DNA from: Ruminococcus_G sp050944415
Lineage (GTDB): Bacteria > Bacillota > Clostridia > Lachnospirales > Lachnospiraceae
Length of the DNA stretch: 64,000 nucleotides
Assembly: GCA_050944415.1 (NCBI GenBank)
Contig: JBMNRA010000003.1
Span: forward strand, 1-64,000
Direction of reading: 5' to 3'
The notes beneath the pieces were generated by a model, which saw only the letters and a program-made list of their open reading frames with translations, searched no databases and was not told the DNA's origin. Below, piece after piece: positions 17,148-25,190 of this stretch. Numbering within the stretch: the first letter of the stretch is position 1; each line of letters starts with the position of its first letter. The translations under genes and the position numbers were made by a program.

Positions 17148-17891
17148 CTACACCTCAATCCGGACAATTCTGCGTCCCATCCAGAAAGCCAGCGCATATC
17201 CGATCAGACAGACTGTCATAACGCAGACGCCTGCCATATTGCCGTACAGTACAGATAAAAATTCCGGATCAATTACCTGCATGTAAAGGATAATTCCAAA
17301 AGGCACTGCCGCCATGATGCTCTGTTCCATACGTTTGGCCGCTATACAGGCTTCCACTTCTTTTTCCACTTCAATTTTATCGTTAAGCGTCCTGGCTGTA
17401 TTCTGCAGGATTCTGCTCAGATTTCCTCCGCTGCGCTTGGCAATCCCATAGACCCCCGCAAAATTCCGGATATCTTCCACCTGACTTCTCTCTCCCAGAT
17501 CTCTCAGCAGCGTCTCCACAGGGACGCTGACTTTCAGCTGATTCTGGATGTAACAGAATTCCTCAACGATGGGATCGGATGCCGGATAAATGTTTTTCAG
17601 ATCCCGGATACATTCCGAAATCGCGTTTTCCATGGAATAGCCTGCCTTCAAAGCCACACTTAAAGAATTCACCGCGTCTTTAAAGGCATAATTCAGCAGC
17701 TTCCTTTTCCTCTTCAGCAGCTTCTGTCTTTTTAACTTCAGATAAAACCAGGGAACGGGAAGCAGTGCAAGAAACGCCCACCAGGAGCGATAACAGAGAT
17801 AGTTGATTCCCGCGCACAGAAACAACGATTCACCCAGATATCTGATCAATTCTTTTTTGCTGAACCTGTAATGGCTGTAATTATGCTTCAT
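17148..17891 (-). CDS. TadB-like pilus platform protein
   Basis: A 247-residue inner-membrane protein of the type II secretion F family. An early membrane pair is followed by the cytosolic F domain, with AVNSLSVALKAGYSMENAI, GVYGIAKRSGGNLSRIL and EVEACIAAKRMEQSIM, and two C-terminal helices. It partners with TadC to form the membrane platform for the pilus motor. It overlaps the end of the ATPase gene by 11 bases, which suggests coupled translation. Confidence 0.9.
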   Translation of the reverse strand: MKHNYSHYRFSKKELIRYLGESLFLCAGINYLCYRSWWAFLALLPVPWFYLKLKRQKLLKRKRKLLNYAFKDAVNSLSVALKAGYSMENAISECIRDLKNIYPASDPIVEEFCYIQNQLKVSVPVETLLRDLGERSQVEDIRNFAGVYGIAKRSGGNLSRILQNTARTLNDKIEVEKEVEACIAAKRMEQSIMAAVPFGIILYMQVIDPEFLSVLYGNMAGVCVMTVCLIGYALAFWMGRRIVRIEV

Positions 17892-19071
17892 AACCTTTCA
17901 TCCTTTCCAATTTCTCTGTATGTGTCAGAGAGTTCCTTTTTCGCAGCATCCGGTTTCTGTCATCCCAGGCATACAGTGTTTTCAATACAACCTCCTGATT
18001 CTCAAAACCAATGACTTCGCTGATTTCCAGAACCCTTCTTTTTTTATCCTTCAGCCTTCCCAGATGTATCATGATATCCACGCCGGAAGCAATCTGACGC
18101 CGGATAGCTTCCAGCGGGAGCTGCATTCCCATCAGTACCATAGTTTCCATTCTGCTGATCATATCCGCTGTACTGTTCGCATGAAGAGTTCCTATACTGC
18201 CTTCATGTCCCGTGTTCCAGGCTTGAAGCAGATCAATGGCTTCCTCCTGGCGTACCTCGCCCACAATAATTCTGTTGGGCCGCATTCTGAGAGCCGTTTT
18301 GATCAATTCCCGTATTGTAATCTGTTTTCCTCCTTCCATATTGGCGCTTCGCGCTTCCAGACGAACCAGATTTTCAATCCCCTGAATCTGAAGTTCAGCA
18401 GTATCCTCAATGGTAATAATCCTCTCATCCTTCGGGATAAAGTTGGAAAGGGCATTGAGAAAGGTTGTCTTTCCGGCGGATGTACCGCCTCCAATCAATA
18501 TGGAATATCCGCTTTTCACCAGCTCTTCCAGAAAAAGAGCAGCTTCTTCCGATATGCTTCCAAGAGCAATCAACCGTTCCATAGTTATAGGAGAATCAGG
18601 GAACCGGCGGATCGTCATCACTGGTCCCCCAATGCATGCAGGCTCCACAACAACATTAACCCTGGCGCCATTTTCAAGTCTTGCATCCACAATAGGACTG
18701 CTTTCGTTGATAATTCGATTACATTTCCCCACAATCTGCTGAACCACATCTTCCAGCTTCTCTCTGGAGGTGAACTTCTTATCGTATCTGCTGATTCTTC
18801 CTCCTTTTTCCACAAAAATCTGATCACTGCTGTTGACCATAATCTCTGTCACTTTCGGATCATCGATCAGATCCTGAATCACATCCAGACGGCGTACCGA
18901 ATCAAACAGTTCTTTCTGTATCTTCCCTTTCATATTCAGCGGCAACATCCTGCCATACCGGTCATCAAGCATCATATCATCAATAATTTCTCTGATCTGG
19001 CGGTCTGACAGATCCGGCGTCTGTTCCAGCCGCTCCATGAGATCTTTCTGCAGTTTTCCAAATTCCGTCAA
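17881..19071 (-). CDS. tadA: TadA/CpaF pilus assembly ATPase
   Basis: A 396-residue secretion ATPase that powers Tad pilus extension and retraction from the cytosolic face. It shows Walker A GGGTSAGKTT, the preceding Asp box region (ITIEDTAELQIQG), Walker B (RPNRIIVGEVRQEEAIDLLQ) and the His box (NTGHEGSIGTLHANS). The most likely start is TTG at 19071, in an ATTGA overlap with the stop of the TadZ gene and about 9 bases after AAAGGA. The longer ATG reading runs 54 bases back into TadZ with no site. Overlap implies translational coupling. Confidence 0.9.
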   Translation of the reverse strand: MTEFGKLQKDLMERLEQTPDLSDRQIREIIDDMMLDDRYGRMLPLNMKGKIQKELFDSVRRLDVIQDLIDDPKVTEIMVNSSDQIFVEKGGRISRYDKKFTSREKLEDVVQQIVGKCNRIINESSPIVDARLENGARVNVVVEPACIGGPVMTIRRFPDSPITMERLIALGSISEEAALFLEELVKSGYSILIGGGTSAGKTTFLNALSNFIPKDERIITIEDTAELQIQGIENLVRLEARSANMEGGKQITIRELIKTALRMRPNRIIVGEVRQEEAIDLLQAWNTGHEGSIGTLHANSTADMISRMETMVLMGMQLPLEAIRRQIASGVDIMIHLGRLKDKKRRVLEISEVIGFENQEVVLKTLYAWDDRNRMLRKRNSLTHTEKLERMKGYEA

Positions 19072-20087
19072 TGATTCTTTTCCTTTCTTACCAGTTCCCT
19101 GACAAAATCCCCCAACTGGCTCCAAACCAGCTCATCCAGATATTCCCTGCCCCGTTTTTCCGTTCTGTGATACGGAAGTTTCACTTTCTCAATCCGCTCC
19201 AAAAGGCTGTCATAATTCCACATCTGAAGAAGATGTTCAAACTGCTGCAGCTTTGCTGTCGACATTACGTCTCCCCGTACAGGCATATACACTCTGTGAC
19301 ATTGATTCAAAAACGCATACAACTCGCTGACTCCATCGCCGAAATCCAGAATGATCGTCTCATAAGGCATATTATTTTCGATTTCCTCCAGCAGCTGAAT
19401 CCACTCTCCCAGCTTCGTGTTTTGAACATCCATAGGAGACAGAGCCGGCGGCAGATAATCCAGATTGTTTACCGACCGTACCATTCCGCTGATTTTCAGC
19501 GGCAGGTTATTATAATCCTGTCGGATAAAATAAATCAGATCTCCCAGATTTCTTTCATAACTGCAGTCCAGAAGCTGCTCAAATCCGGCATATTCCTCCA
19601 AATTCAGATAGAGAACAGGCTTTTCCTTTGCCAGAATCTGTCCAAGAGTGAGAGCGAAAGAGGTTTTGGCAGTTCTCCCCACAGGTGAGTAAATGCCGAT
19701 GCGCTCTTTTTTCTGACGGTTTCCCGTTTTCTGAAAGCACAGTTTTTCTTTTGCGCCATAGCAGTTCATCACTTCACGAATCACCGCATCTGAAGACTGA
19801 TACTTGTAAACGCTTGGATAGCAGTCCAACATAGGGTGATGAACACCTTCCGAGAGAATTACAATCTGACCGATATCCAGCGTTTTTATCTCCTCGCACA
19901 TAGCCTTATCAGAAATCAGAAGGATCTCTATCTTCTGTTTTTCAGCAAATTTCTTCAGCGAATCCAGGCCGGTAAATGCCTGAATATCAAAGGGCATACT
20001 GTTCTTTCGGTGAACGTATTCTACGAAATTGCAGGCGTAAGCCGCTTCCAGATCGCAGACGGCCAGAATATTTTTTCCACTGTTCAT
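19068..20087 (-). CDS. TadZ/CpaE-like localisation ATPase
   Basis: A 339-residue protein combining an N-terminal receiver-like domain (about 1-120) with a MinD/ParA-type ATPase domain. The phosphate-binding loop reads SPVGRTAKTSFAL, a deviant Walker A with the signature lysine expected in this family altered in context. DFGDG near the end of the domain fits Walker B. In other Tad systems TadZ places the pilus machine at the pole; the same role here is inferred. It sits directly after the first prepilin peptidase gene with no gap. Confidence 0.85.
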   Translation of the reverse strand: MNSGKNILAVCDLEAAYACNFVEYVHRKNSMPFDIQAFTGLDSLKKFAEKQKIEILLISDKAMCEEIKTLDIGQIVILSEGVHHPMLDCYPSVYKYQSSDAVIREVMNCYGAKEKLCFQKTGNRQKKERIGIYSPVGRTAKTSFALTLGQILAKEKPVLYLNLEEYAGFEQLLDCSYERNLGDLIYFIRQDYNNLPLKISGMVRSVNNLDYLPPALSPMDVQNTKLGEWIQLLEEIENNMPYETIILDFGDGVSELYAFLNQCHRVYMPVRGDVMSTAKLQQFEHLLQMWNYDSLLERIEKVKLPYHRTEKRGREYLDELVWSQLGDFVRELVRKEKNH

Positions 20088-20597
20088 TTAATAAAAACCT
20101 CCCATATGCAGCATAACGGCCATGAAAACCGGTACGCTGAAGTGTATATTTTCCAGTCGTTTCCCTTTTTTGCAATAGGGAACAACAGATTTTCTGGTGT
20201 AAAGATTACGGAAATATTCGGTGAAATACCGAAGACGTATGATCAGAGTTTTTGTATCAATAAGAATTGCCGCACTTAAAAGCGCTCCAAAGAAGAAAGA
20301 CAGTACCATACATTTTAAAACCACCGCTGGCCCCATTACGCTTCCCAGCGCTGAAAGGAGCTTGATATCCCCCGCTCCGATCATCCGGAAGAAAAACAGT
20401 CCGGCCAGCGTCATCAATGGCAGAAAAGCTCCCGCCATACCGTTTCCCAGACCCTGAAAACCTTCTGTAATTATCTGAAATATCAGCCCGGTCCCCCAAA
20501 ACAGGCAGATGCCTTCATTTGGTATACGCTCTGATTTCAAATCACAGACTACAGCAGAGTATGCCATAGCAAATAGTATTTTATAATAAAGGGGCAA
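20088..20597 (-). CDS. TadV/CpaA-type prepilin peptidase
   Basis: A 169-residue membrane aspartic protease of the A24 family that cleaves pilin leaders. The catalytic aspartates are in VVCDLKSERIPN and IGAGDIKLLSA, with about five hydrophobic helices. The start codon is TTG at 20597, chosen because GGGAGG lies 7 bases upstream. It is the first gene of the Tad operon. A promoter with TATAAT at 20634-20629 lies just upstream, and the promoter's -35 region overlaps an inverted repeat. Confidence 0.9.
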   Translation of the reverse strand: MPLYYKILFAMAYSAVVCDLKSERIPNEGICLFWGTGLIFQIITEGFQGLGNGMAGAFLPLMTLAGLFFFRMIGAGDIKLLSALGSVMGPAVVLKCMVLSFFFGALLSAAILIDTKTLIIRLRYFTEYFRNLYTRKSVVPYCKKGKRLENIHFSVPVFMAVMLHMGGFY

Positions 20598-20628
20598 TTA
20601 TACACCTCCCTCTGATTCAGAATATAAA

Positions 20629-20664
20629 ATTATATCAATTGGGATTATCCGTCAGAACTGACGG
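20629..20664 (-). promoter_or_regulatory. Tad operon promoter with overlapping inverted repeat
   Basis: On the minus strand, TCTGAC (20656-20651) and TATAAT (20634-20629) are 16 bases apart. An inverted repeat CCGTCAG-AA-CTGACGG covers 20649-20664 and overlaps the -35 box, the position expected for a repressor or activator site. This would be the only evident control point of the eleven-gene pilus operon. Confidence 0.55.
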
Positions 20665-20744
20665 CTTTTAGAAGCTTGCATTTATTAAACCACAGAATTT
20701 TCCTTTTGTCCAGTGTTTTTTTCGTGCGTTTCAAAATGTCAGCA

Positions 20745-20773
20745 TTGAAGTTTTTCTCTCAGGGTAGTACAAT
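20745..20773 (+). promoter_or_regulatory. Promoter of the ybaK-like gene
   Basis: TTGAAG (20745-20750) and TACAAT (20768-20773) are 17 bases apart, with AGGAGG and the ATG 12-24 bases downstream of the -10 box. Confidence 0.65.
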
Positions 20774-20796
20774 GCTAACGTCAGGAGGTTTGAAAA

Positions 20797-21273
20797 ATGG
20801 CAAAAGAAGCAAAAACCAATGTAATGCGGATACTGGACAAAAACAAAATTCCCTATCAGGCTATCTATTACCAATGCGATGAATTCATTGACGGACTCCA
20901 CACCGCCCAGCTGACCGGCGCTCCTGTGGAACAGTCCTTCAAAACTCTGGTAGCCCGCGGAAAAAGCGGCCAGTATTACGTTTATGTAATCCCTATCGCT
21001 CGGGAAGTGGATCTGAAACTGGCTGCAAAGGCTGCCGGTGAAAAATCCGTGGAAATGATTCACGTAAAAGAAATCAACAGTGTTACCGGTTATATCCGCG
21101 GCGGCTGCAGTCCGGTGGGAATGAAAAAACAATTTCCCACTTTCATTGATGACAGCGCGCAGCATTTTGAAACCATATACATCAGCGGCGGTAAAATAGG
21201 CGTTTCCATCTGTCTTTCCCCACTATCATTATGTCAACTTGTCCATGGAACATTTGTCTCTATTTGTGCCTAG
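20797..21273 (+). CDS. YbaK/EbsC family aminoacyl-tRNA deacylase
   Basis: A 158-residue protein of the YbaK/EbsC family, which removes cysteine mis-attached to tRNA(Pro) and related errors in the cytosol. Typical segments are FKTLVARGKSGQYYVYVIP, AAKAAGEKSVEMI, the TGYIRGGCSPVGMKK active-site loop and the IDDSAQHFETIYISGGKIG end. The last 20 residues (SICLSPLSLCQLVHGTFVSICA) diverge from relatives but keep the expected total length. It is monocistronic with its own promoter. The A/T-rich stretch after it holds the candidate small RNA. Confidence 0.9.
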   Translation: MAKEAKTNVMRILDKNKIPYQAIYYQCDEFIDGLHTAQLTGAPVEQSFKTLVARGKSGQYYVYVIPIAREVDLKLAAKAAGEKSVEMIHVKEINSVTGYIRGGCSPVGMKKQFPTFIDDSAQHFETIYISGGKIGVSICLSPLSLCQLVHGTFVSICA

Positions 21274-21367
21274 TATTGAAAATATATATTATTTTCAGTT
21301 TTTTTATTTTATATATTTTTTTATTCAGTTTAAATGAATATTTTTTTATTATTTTTATTTTTTACTA

Positions 21368-21396
21368 TTGACTTTTTCTTTGTTATCAGATATAAT
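21368..21396 (+). promoter_or_regulatory. Promoter of the candidate small RNA
   Basis: TTGACT (21368-21373) and TATAAT (21391-21396) are exactly 17 bases apart, in very A/T-rich DNA. No protein-coding frame of useful length follows before the terminator at 21566-21604. The expected transcription start is about 21403. Confidence 0.75.
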
Positions 21397-21402
21397 AACA
21401 TT

Positions 21403-21608
21403 ATCAAAAGAAACAAATATTAAGATAAGGAGGACGGACCACCGAAAACTTAACGATTTACCCCAAAATTTTATGAAAGGAAGGTACAGACCACCAAAAA
21501 CTTAAGTTAAAACCCAAGAAAAAAATTTATGATTTGAGGTACATTCCAATGGACAACGAAATTTAAAAGGAACTATCAGAAGTGGTTAATCTGATAGTTC
21601 CTTTTTCG
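21403..21608 (+). ncRNA. Candidate small RNA with tandem repeats
   Basis: About 205 bases lie between a near-consensus promoter and a strong terminator with no meaningful open frame. The RNA would carry two clear and one weak repeat unit: GGACGGACCACCGAAAACTTAACG (from about 21432, quoted here only by its first and last parts GGACGGACCACC and AAAACTTAACG), GGTACAGACCACC with AAAAACTTAAG (from about 21483), and GGTACATTCC with GGACAACG (from about 21539). Each is preceded by a purine-rich, ribosome-site-like tract (AAGGAGG, AAGGAAGG, TTTGAGG). GGA trinucleotides recur at least six times. I recognise no known RNA family. It may act as a regulatory RNA, possibly a protein sponge. Confidence 0.5.
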
Positions 21609-21613
21609 TTGTC
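21552..21613. terminator. Long bidirectional terminator hairpin
   Basis: A perfect 15-bp stem AAAGGAACTATCAGA/TCTGATAGTTCCTTT (21566-21580, 21590-21604) is extended, after a 5-base bulge, by 9 bp GACAACGAA/TTCGTTGTC (21552-21560, 21605-21613). T tracts occur on both strands. It ends the small RNA candidate and the PHP gene, whose stop codon it touches. Confidence 0.85.
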
Positions 21614-22389
21614 TAAACATGAAGTTTTTTCAGTTCTTCTTTCCTTCTGTGTTTTCGGTACAGACTGGCCGTTTTGTTGTACAGATAAAAGGATTGAACC
21701 AGAATCTGATGCCACTTTCCCATCTTGTCTTTCGTCGTTTTCGTATAAGGCGTCCCTCCGCAGGTAACTTCTCCGCCGCTTTGAATATATCGGATCAGAT
21801 CTGATTCTCTGCGAATCTCTTTAGGCAGCTCTGTATATGCTGTTCCAATGCAGTCATAGCGATGGGAATCGCTTCCCCCGAAACCAGGTTTCATAAACCG
21901 TTCCGCCAGCATTCTTGCAGACTCGTTACTCTGGTCGGATTCACAGGCATTAAAGGTTTCGATAAAATCAAATTTTCGGAAGATGGCATCTTTATTTCTT
22001 TTCTTCTTTGTATTGGCAATACCCAGGTAACGTTCACCGCAGGGATGAGCGGGACCAAGAATACCCCCGTTTTTATGAACCACATCAATCAGTATCTTAA
22101 TGGGCAGTCCTCTCAGCTCCAGTACACGGATTTTTACGCCTTCCGGCATAATCACCAGAATATGTCCCGCATCAATCGTATCATATTCAATTCCTTTCAA
22201 TACAATGAAGTCTTTATGGCGCTCCCCTTTTATATGATTTTTCCATTCCCGGTATCCATTATAAGTGTTGTGATCGGAAACCAGCATCCCCTTAAACCCC
22301 AGCTCCTTGAGCCGGATAATATAATCTTCAATGGGGACTTTCCCATCCATGGAACCTTCCTTTGTATGGCAGTGCATATCAAATTTCAT
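21613..22389 (-). CDS. PHP-domain phosphoesterase
   Basis: A 258-residue PHP (polymerase and histidinol phosphatase) domain protein. Metal-binding motifs run along the chain: DMHCHTKEGSMDG at 4-16, VSDHNTYNG, KGIEYDT, GPAHPCG and GGSDSHRYD near the C-terminus. It probably hydrolyses a small phosphorylated compound in the cytosol; no substrate can be read from the sequence. The C-terminal tail is strongly basic. A GGTGAG site lies before the ATG, and it is upstream-adjacent to the YqeY gene. Confidence 0.87.
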   Translation of the reverse strand: MKFDMHCHTKEGSMDGKVPIEDYIIRLKELGFKGMLVSDHNTYNGYREWKNHIKGERHKDFIVLKGIEYDTIDAGHILVIMPEGVKIRVLELRGLPIKILIDVVHKNGGILGPAHPCGERYLGIANTKKKRNKDAIFRKFDFIETFNACESDQSNESARMLAERFMKPGFGGSDSHRYDCIGTAYTELPKEIRRESDLIRYIQSGGEVTCGGTPYTKTTKDKMGKWHQILVQSFYLYNKTASLYRKHRRKEELKKLHV

Positions 22390-22441
22390 TTTTTCTCACC
22401 ACATTTCTCTTTTCCGTCAGCATAAACCAGTTTTCAGTATT

Positions 22442-22879
22442 CTATTCACACAGTTTCGCAACAACCTGGTTAATAACCTTACCGTCCGCCTTTCCTTTCA
22501 GTTCTCCCATAACTGTTTTCATAATCTGTCCTTTGTTCTTTGTGGCAAGAAGATCAGCAAATTTCTCTTGAAGAACGGCTTCTATCTCCTCCGCCGTAAG
22601 AAGTTTGGGGGCATATTCCTGAATAATGTCATAACGTGCCTGATATTCTTCTTTCAGATCCTGTCTCTGGTCAGGGCAGGTATCCACCTGTTCTTTTACT
22701 GTTTTCATCTCTTTTAAAATTACCCGGTCTACCAGATCCTCCGGAATATCATCACGGCATCCTTCGTCAATAGCCGCCTTTTTCACTGCAGATATCAATG
22801 ATGAAACTGCATCTTTACGTACCTTGTCTCGGGCTTTCATAGCCGCCACCATATCTTTTCTCAATGTTTCCAGCTGCAT
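22442..22879 (-). CDS. yqeY: GatB/YqeY domain protein
   Basis: A 145-residue YqeY protein, related to the tail domain of the tRNA amidotransferase subunit GatB. Family motifs include MKARDKVRKDAVSSL near the N-terminus, DQRQDLKEEYQARY in the middle and GQIMKTVMGELKGKADGKV at the end. The domain is thought to bind tRNA, but the cellular role of the free protein is unsettled. AGGAGG lies before the ATG. It follows the radical SAM gene by 20 bases and is probably cotranscribed with it. Confidence 0.92.
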   Translation of the reverse strand: MQLETLRKDMVAAMKARDKVRKDAVSSLISAVKKAAIDEGCRDDIPEDLVDRVILKEMKTVKEQVDTCPDQRQDLKEEYQARYDIIQEYAPKLLTAEEIEAVLQEKFADLLATKNKGQIMKTVMGELKGKADGKVINQVVAKLCE

Positions 22880-22899
22880 CTCTTTCCTCCTGTTGCTTT

Positions 22900-23769
22900 C
22901 TATAATCCTCTGACTCTCTCCGGCCGGTATTTTCCCGCCTTTTCCACTTCATCCAGCTGATGAAGCATATTGTCAATATCCTTGTTCAGATCTCCTTTCA
23001 AAATTACGTAATTAGACGCGTGATTTGCCCGGAATACGGTTCCTTCAGAATCCACGTTAGTCAGAAACAGGCGCATCTCCTCCACCACTTCTTCCGGTGT
23101 AAGAAGTTCCATCTCTCCCGCTGTTATCTGCCGGTAAATCTCTGTAGATTCATCCAGCATTAAAGTAAGAAAGCCCACGTAATCCGGTTTAATATCGCTG
23201 ATCAGCCTGGCGGATTCCACTGCATGCTCTTTTTTTCTTTCCCTTCCTCCCAGTCCGGAAATTAAGGTGATCGATGATTTTATCCCACATCTGCGCAGTT
23301 TCTGTCCTGCTTCGATAATTTCCTCCCGGGTAACTCCTTTGTTGATTCTTTCCAGTGTAACGGCATCTCCTGATTCTGCTCCCATATAAACCATGTCCAA
23401 TCCGGCGGTCGCCAGAGCTCTCAGCTCTTCTTCTGATTTTCTGAGAATGTCTCCGGGTGTCCCGTAAGAAGTTACACGCTCCGCGGAGGGGAAACGTTCC
23501 CGGATAAAATTCAGGATATCCAGAAGATCCGGCGTTTTGACAATCAGCGCGTCTCCATCTGCAAGAAAGATCCGGCGGATACGGTCTCCATAAGTATCAT
23601 AAGCCATCTGGAAATCCTCCAGAACCTCCTCCTTTTTCCGTATTCTGAATTTTTTATCTTTGTACATGGTACAGAAGGTGCACTTATTATGGGCGCATCC
23701 TATAGTCACCTGCACAATCAGGCTTCTGGCCTCACTGGGCGGCCTGTATACTAATCCTTCATATCTCAA
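22900..23769 (-). CDS. Radical SAM protein (YhcC/Elp3-like)
   Basis: A 289-residue radical SAM enzyme. The iron-sulfur motif GCAHNKCTFC (CxxxxxCxxC rather than CxxxCxxC) lies near residue 25, followed by barrel segments such as FLADGDALIVKTPDL, YMGAESGDAVTLERINKGV and SGLGGRERKKEHA. The variant cluster spacing is seen in a subgroup of anaerobe proteins without known product. The start codon is TTG at 23769, after AGAGGT with 7 bases spacing; there is no better ATG. Likely cotranscribed with yqeY. The reaction it catalyses is unknown. Confidence 0.85.
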   Translation of the reverse strand: MRYEGLVYRPPSEARSLIVQVTIGCAHNKCTFCTMYKDKKFRIRKKEEVLEDFQMAYDTYGDRIRRIFLADGDALIVKTPDLLDILNFIRERFPSAERVTSYGTPGDILRKSEEELRALATAGLDMVYMGAESGDAVTLERINKGVTREEIIEAGQKLRRCGIKSSITLISGLGGRERKKEHAVESARLISDIKPDYVGFLTLMLDESTEIYRQITAGEMELLTPEEVVEEMRLFLTNVDSEGTVFRANHASNYVILKGDLNKDIDNMLHQLDEVEKAGKYRPERVRGL

Positions 23770-23989
23770 TTTTTTTACCTCTTTTCCCTGTTATGTCTTT
23801 ATTATAGCACAATCTTCAGCCTCTTCAAACACCATTCCTCCGATTCAATATTTAAATATTTTTTTATTCTTCGATTTTTAAAATAATATTGTTCCAAAAA
23901 GAATGTTTGCATGCTATAAATTTTAACAAAACAATAATATTATAAATATGTTTCACAAGAAAAACATGTTATTGGAGGGTTATAGCAAA

Positions 23990-25018
23990 ATGAATATGTA
24001 TAAATGGATTGACAGACTCATCTATCAGGAAGACAAGAAGGCTTTTCCATTACTTTCCTTCCCATCCGTTCAATTATTGTATGTTACCGTGAAAGAACTG
24101 GTTACCGACAGCAACTATCAGGCACTCGGCATGAAAATGCTGGCTGACAAATATCAGATGCCGGGAGTTGCCAGCTTTATGGATCTTTCCGTGGAAGCTG
24201 AAGCCTTTGGCGCCCGTGCCGTATATGCCGCCGATGAAGTGCCCACTATCATCGGAAAAATCGTTGAAACGGAAGAAGACGCTGACGCGCTGGAAATTCC
24301 AGAAGTTGGCGAGGGACGAACAGGCATTTATATCGAAGGAGTAAGAAAGGCTTTAAAACTGATCACTGACCGACCTGTTTTTGCCGGCTGTACCGGTCCT
24401 TTTTCTCTTGCCGGCCGTCTGGCGGACATCAATGAAATTATGCCTCTTTGCTACGAGGAACCGGATATGGTACATAAACTTCTCAGAAAAGCTACTGATT
24501 TTCTGATTAATTATATTAACGCGTACAAGGAAGTGGGCGCTCATGGAATCATCATGGCAGAACCCCTGGCTGGAATTCTTTCTCCTCAGCTGATTCAGGA
24601 GTTCTCCACAGAGTACGTAAAAGAAATCGTCAATGCCACCCAGGAACAGGGCTTTATCATTATTTACCATAACTGCGGTAATTATGCCCTGCAGCTGATT
24701 GACAGCATTATTGATACGGGATGCCGCGTATTCCACTTCGGAGATGCTGTTCATATGAAAGACATGCTGGAACACATTCCGGCAGACTGCGTGGCCATGG
24801 GAAATATCAGTCCTTCTCAGCAGTTCCGCAATGGAACCCCTCAGTCTGTCCGGATTGAAACCGTTCGCCTTCTGGAAGAATGTAAGGATTACCGCAATTT
24901 TGTCATTTCCTCCGGATGTGATATACCGCCGCTGACGGAATTTGATAATATTGATGCATTTTTTAATACTGTGGAATCCTTCTATTACAAACAAAGGCTT
25001 CTGGATATTATTATGTAA
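23990..25018 (+). CDS. UroD/MtaA-family corrinoid methyltransferase
   Basis: About 342 residues related to uroporphyrinogen decarboxylase and the MtaA/CmuA methyltransferases, which move methyl groups between a corrinoid protein and coenzyme M or tetrahydrofolate. Zinc-ligand-like segments YHNCGN (near 225) and SSGCDIPP near the C-terminus support the methyltransferase branch. The start was placed at 23990, 9 bases after GGAGGG; the ATG at 23948 has no site. A PocR-AraC regulator follows on the same strand. No corrinoid protein or MttB gene is nearby, so the partner and methyl donor are unknown. Confidence 0.85.
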   Translation: MNMYKWIDRLIYQEDKKAFPLLSFPSVQLLYVTVKELVTDSNYQALGMKMLADKYQMPGVASFMDLSVEAEAFGARAVYAADEVPTIIGKIVETEEDADALEIPEVGEGRTGIYIEGVRKALKLITDRPVFAGCTGPFSLAGRLADINEIMPLCYEEPDMVHKLLRKATDFLINYINAYKEVGAHGIIMAEPLAGILSPQLIQEFSTEYVKEIVNATQEQGFIIIYHNCGNYALQLIDSIIDTGCRVFHFGDAVHMKDMLEHIPADCVAMGNISPSQQFRNGTPQSVRIETVRLLEECKDYRNFVISSGCDIPPLTEFDNIDAFFNTVESFYYKQRLLDIIM

Positions 25019-25053
25019 ACTTTTCTTAAGGCCATTGAGGTCATAATTCCTCC

Positions 25054-25089
25054 AGGGCAGCCGCTTAACTGTCGGCTGTCCTCTTTTTA
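25054..25089 (+). terminator. Terminator after the UroD-like gene
   Basis: The stem GGCAGCCG/CGGCTGTC (25056-25063, 25073-25080) is followed by CTCTTTTTAT. It separates the methyltransferase from the regulator gene. Confidence 0.8.
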
Positions 25090-25190
25090 TCAAAAAATTT
25101 TTATAAAACCTTTGCTCTTTCTCTTATCTTATGATATGTTTATACTATATTCTAACATAATTATAAAAACAGAAAGAACGTGCAAAGTAT

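Noticed and set aside
20797..21273. YbaK-like gene truncated at its 3' end by an insertion
   Set aside because: The end is divergent but the total length equals that of the family and hydrophobic positions still line up.
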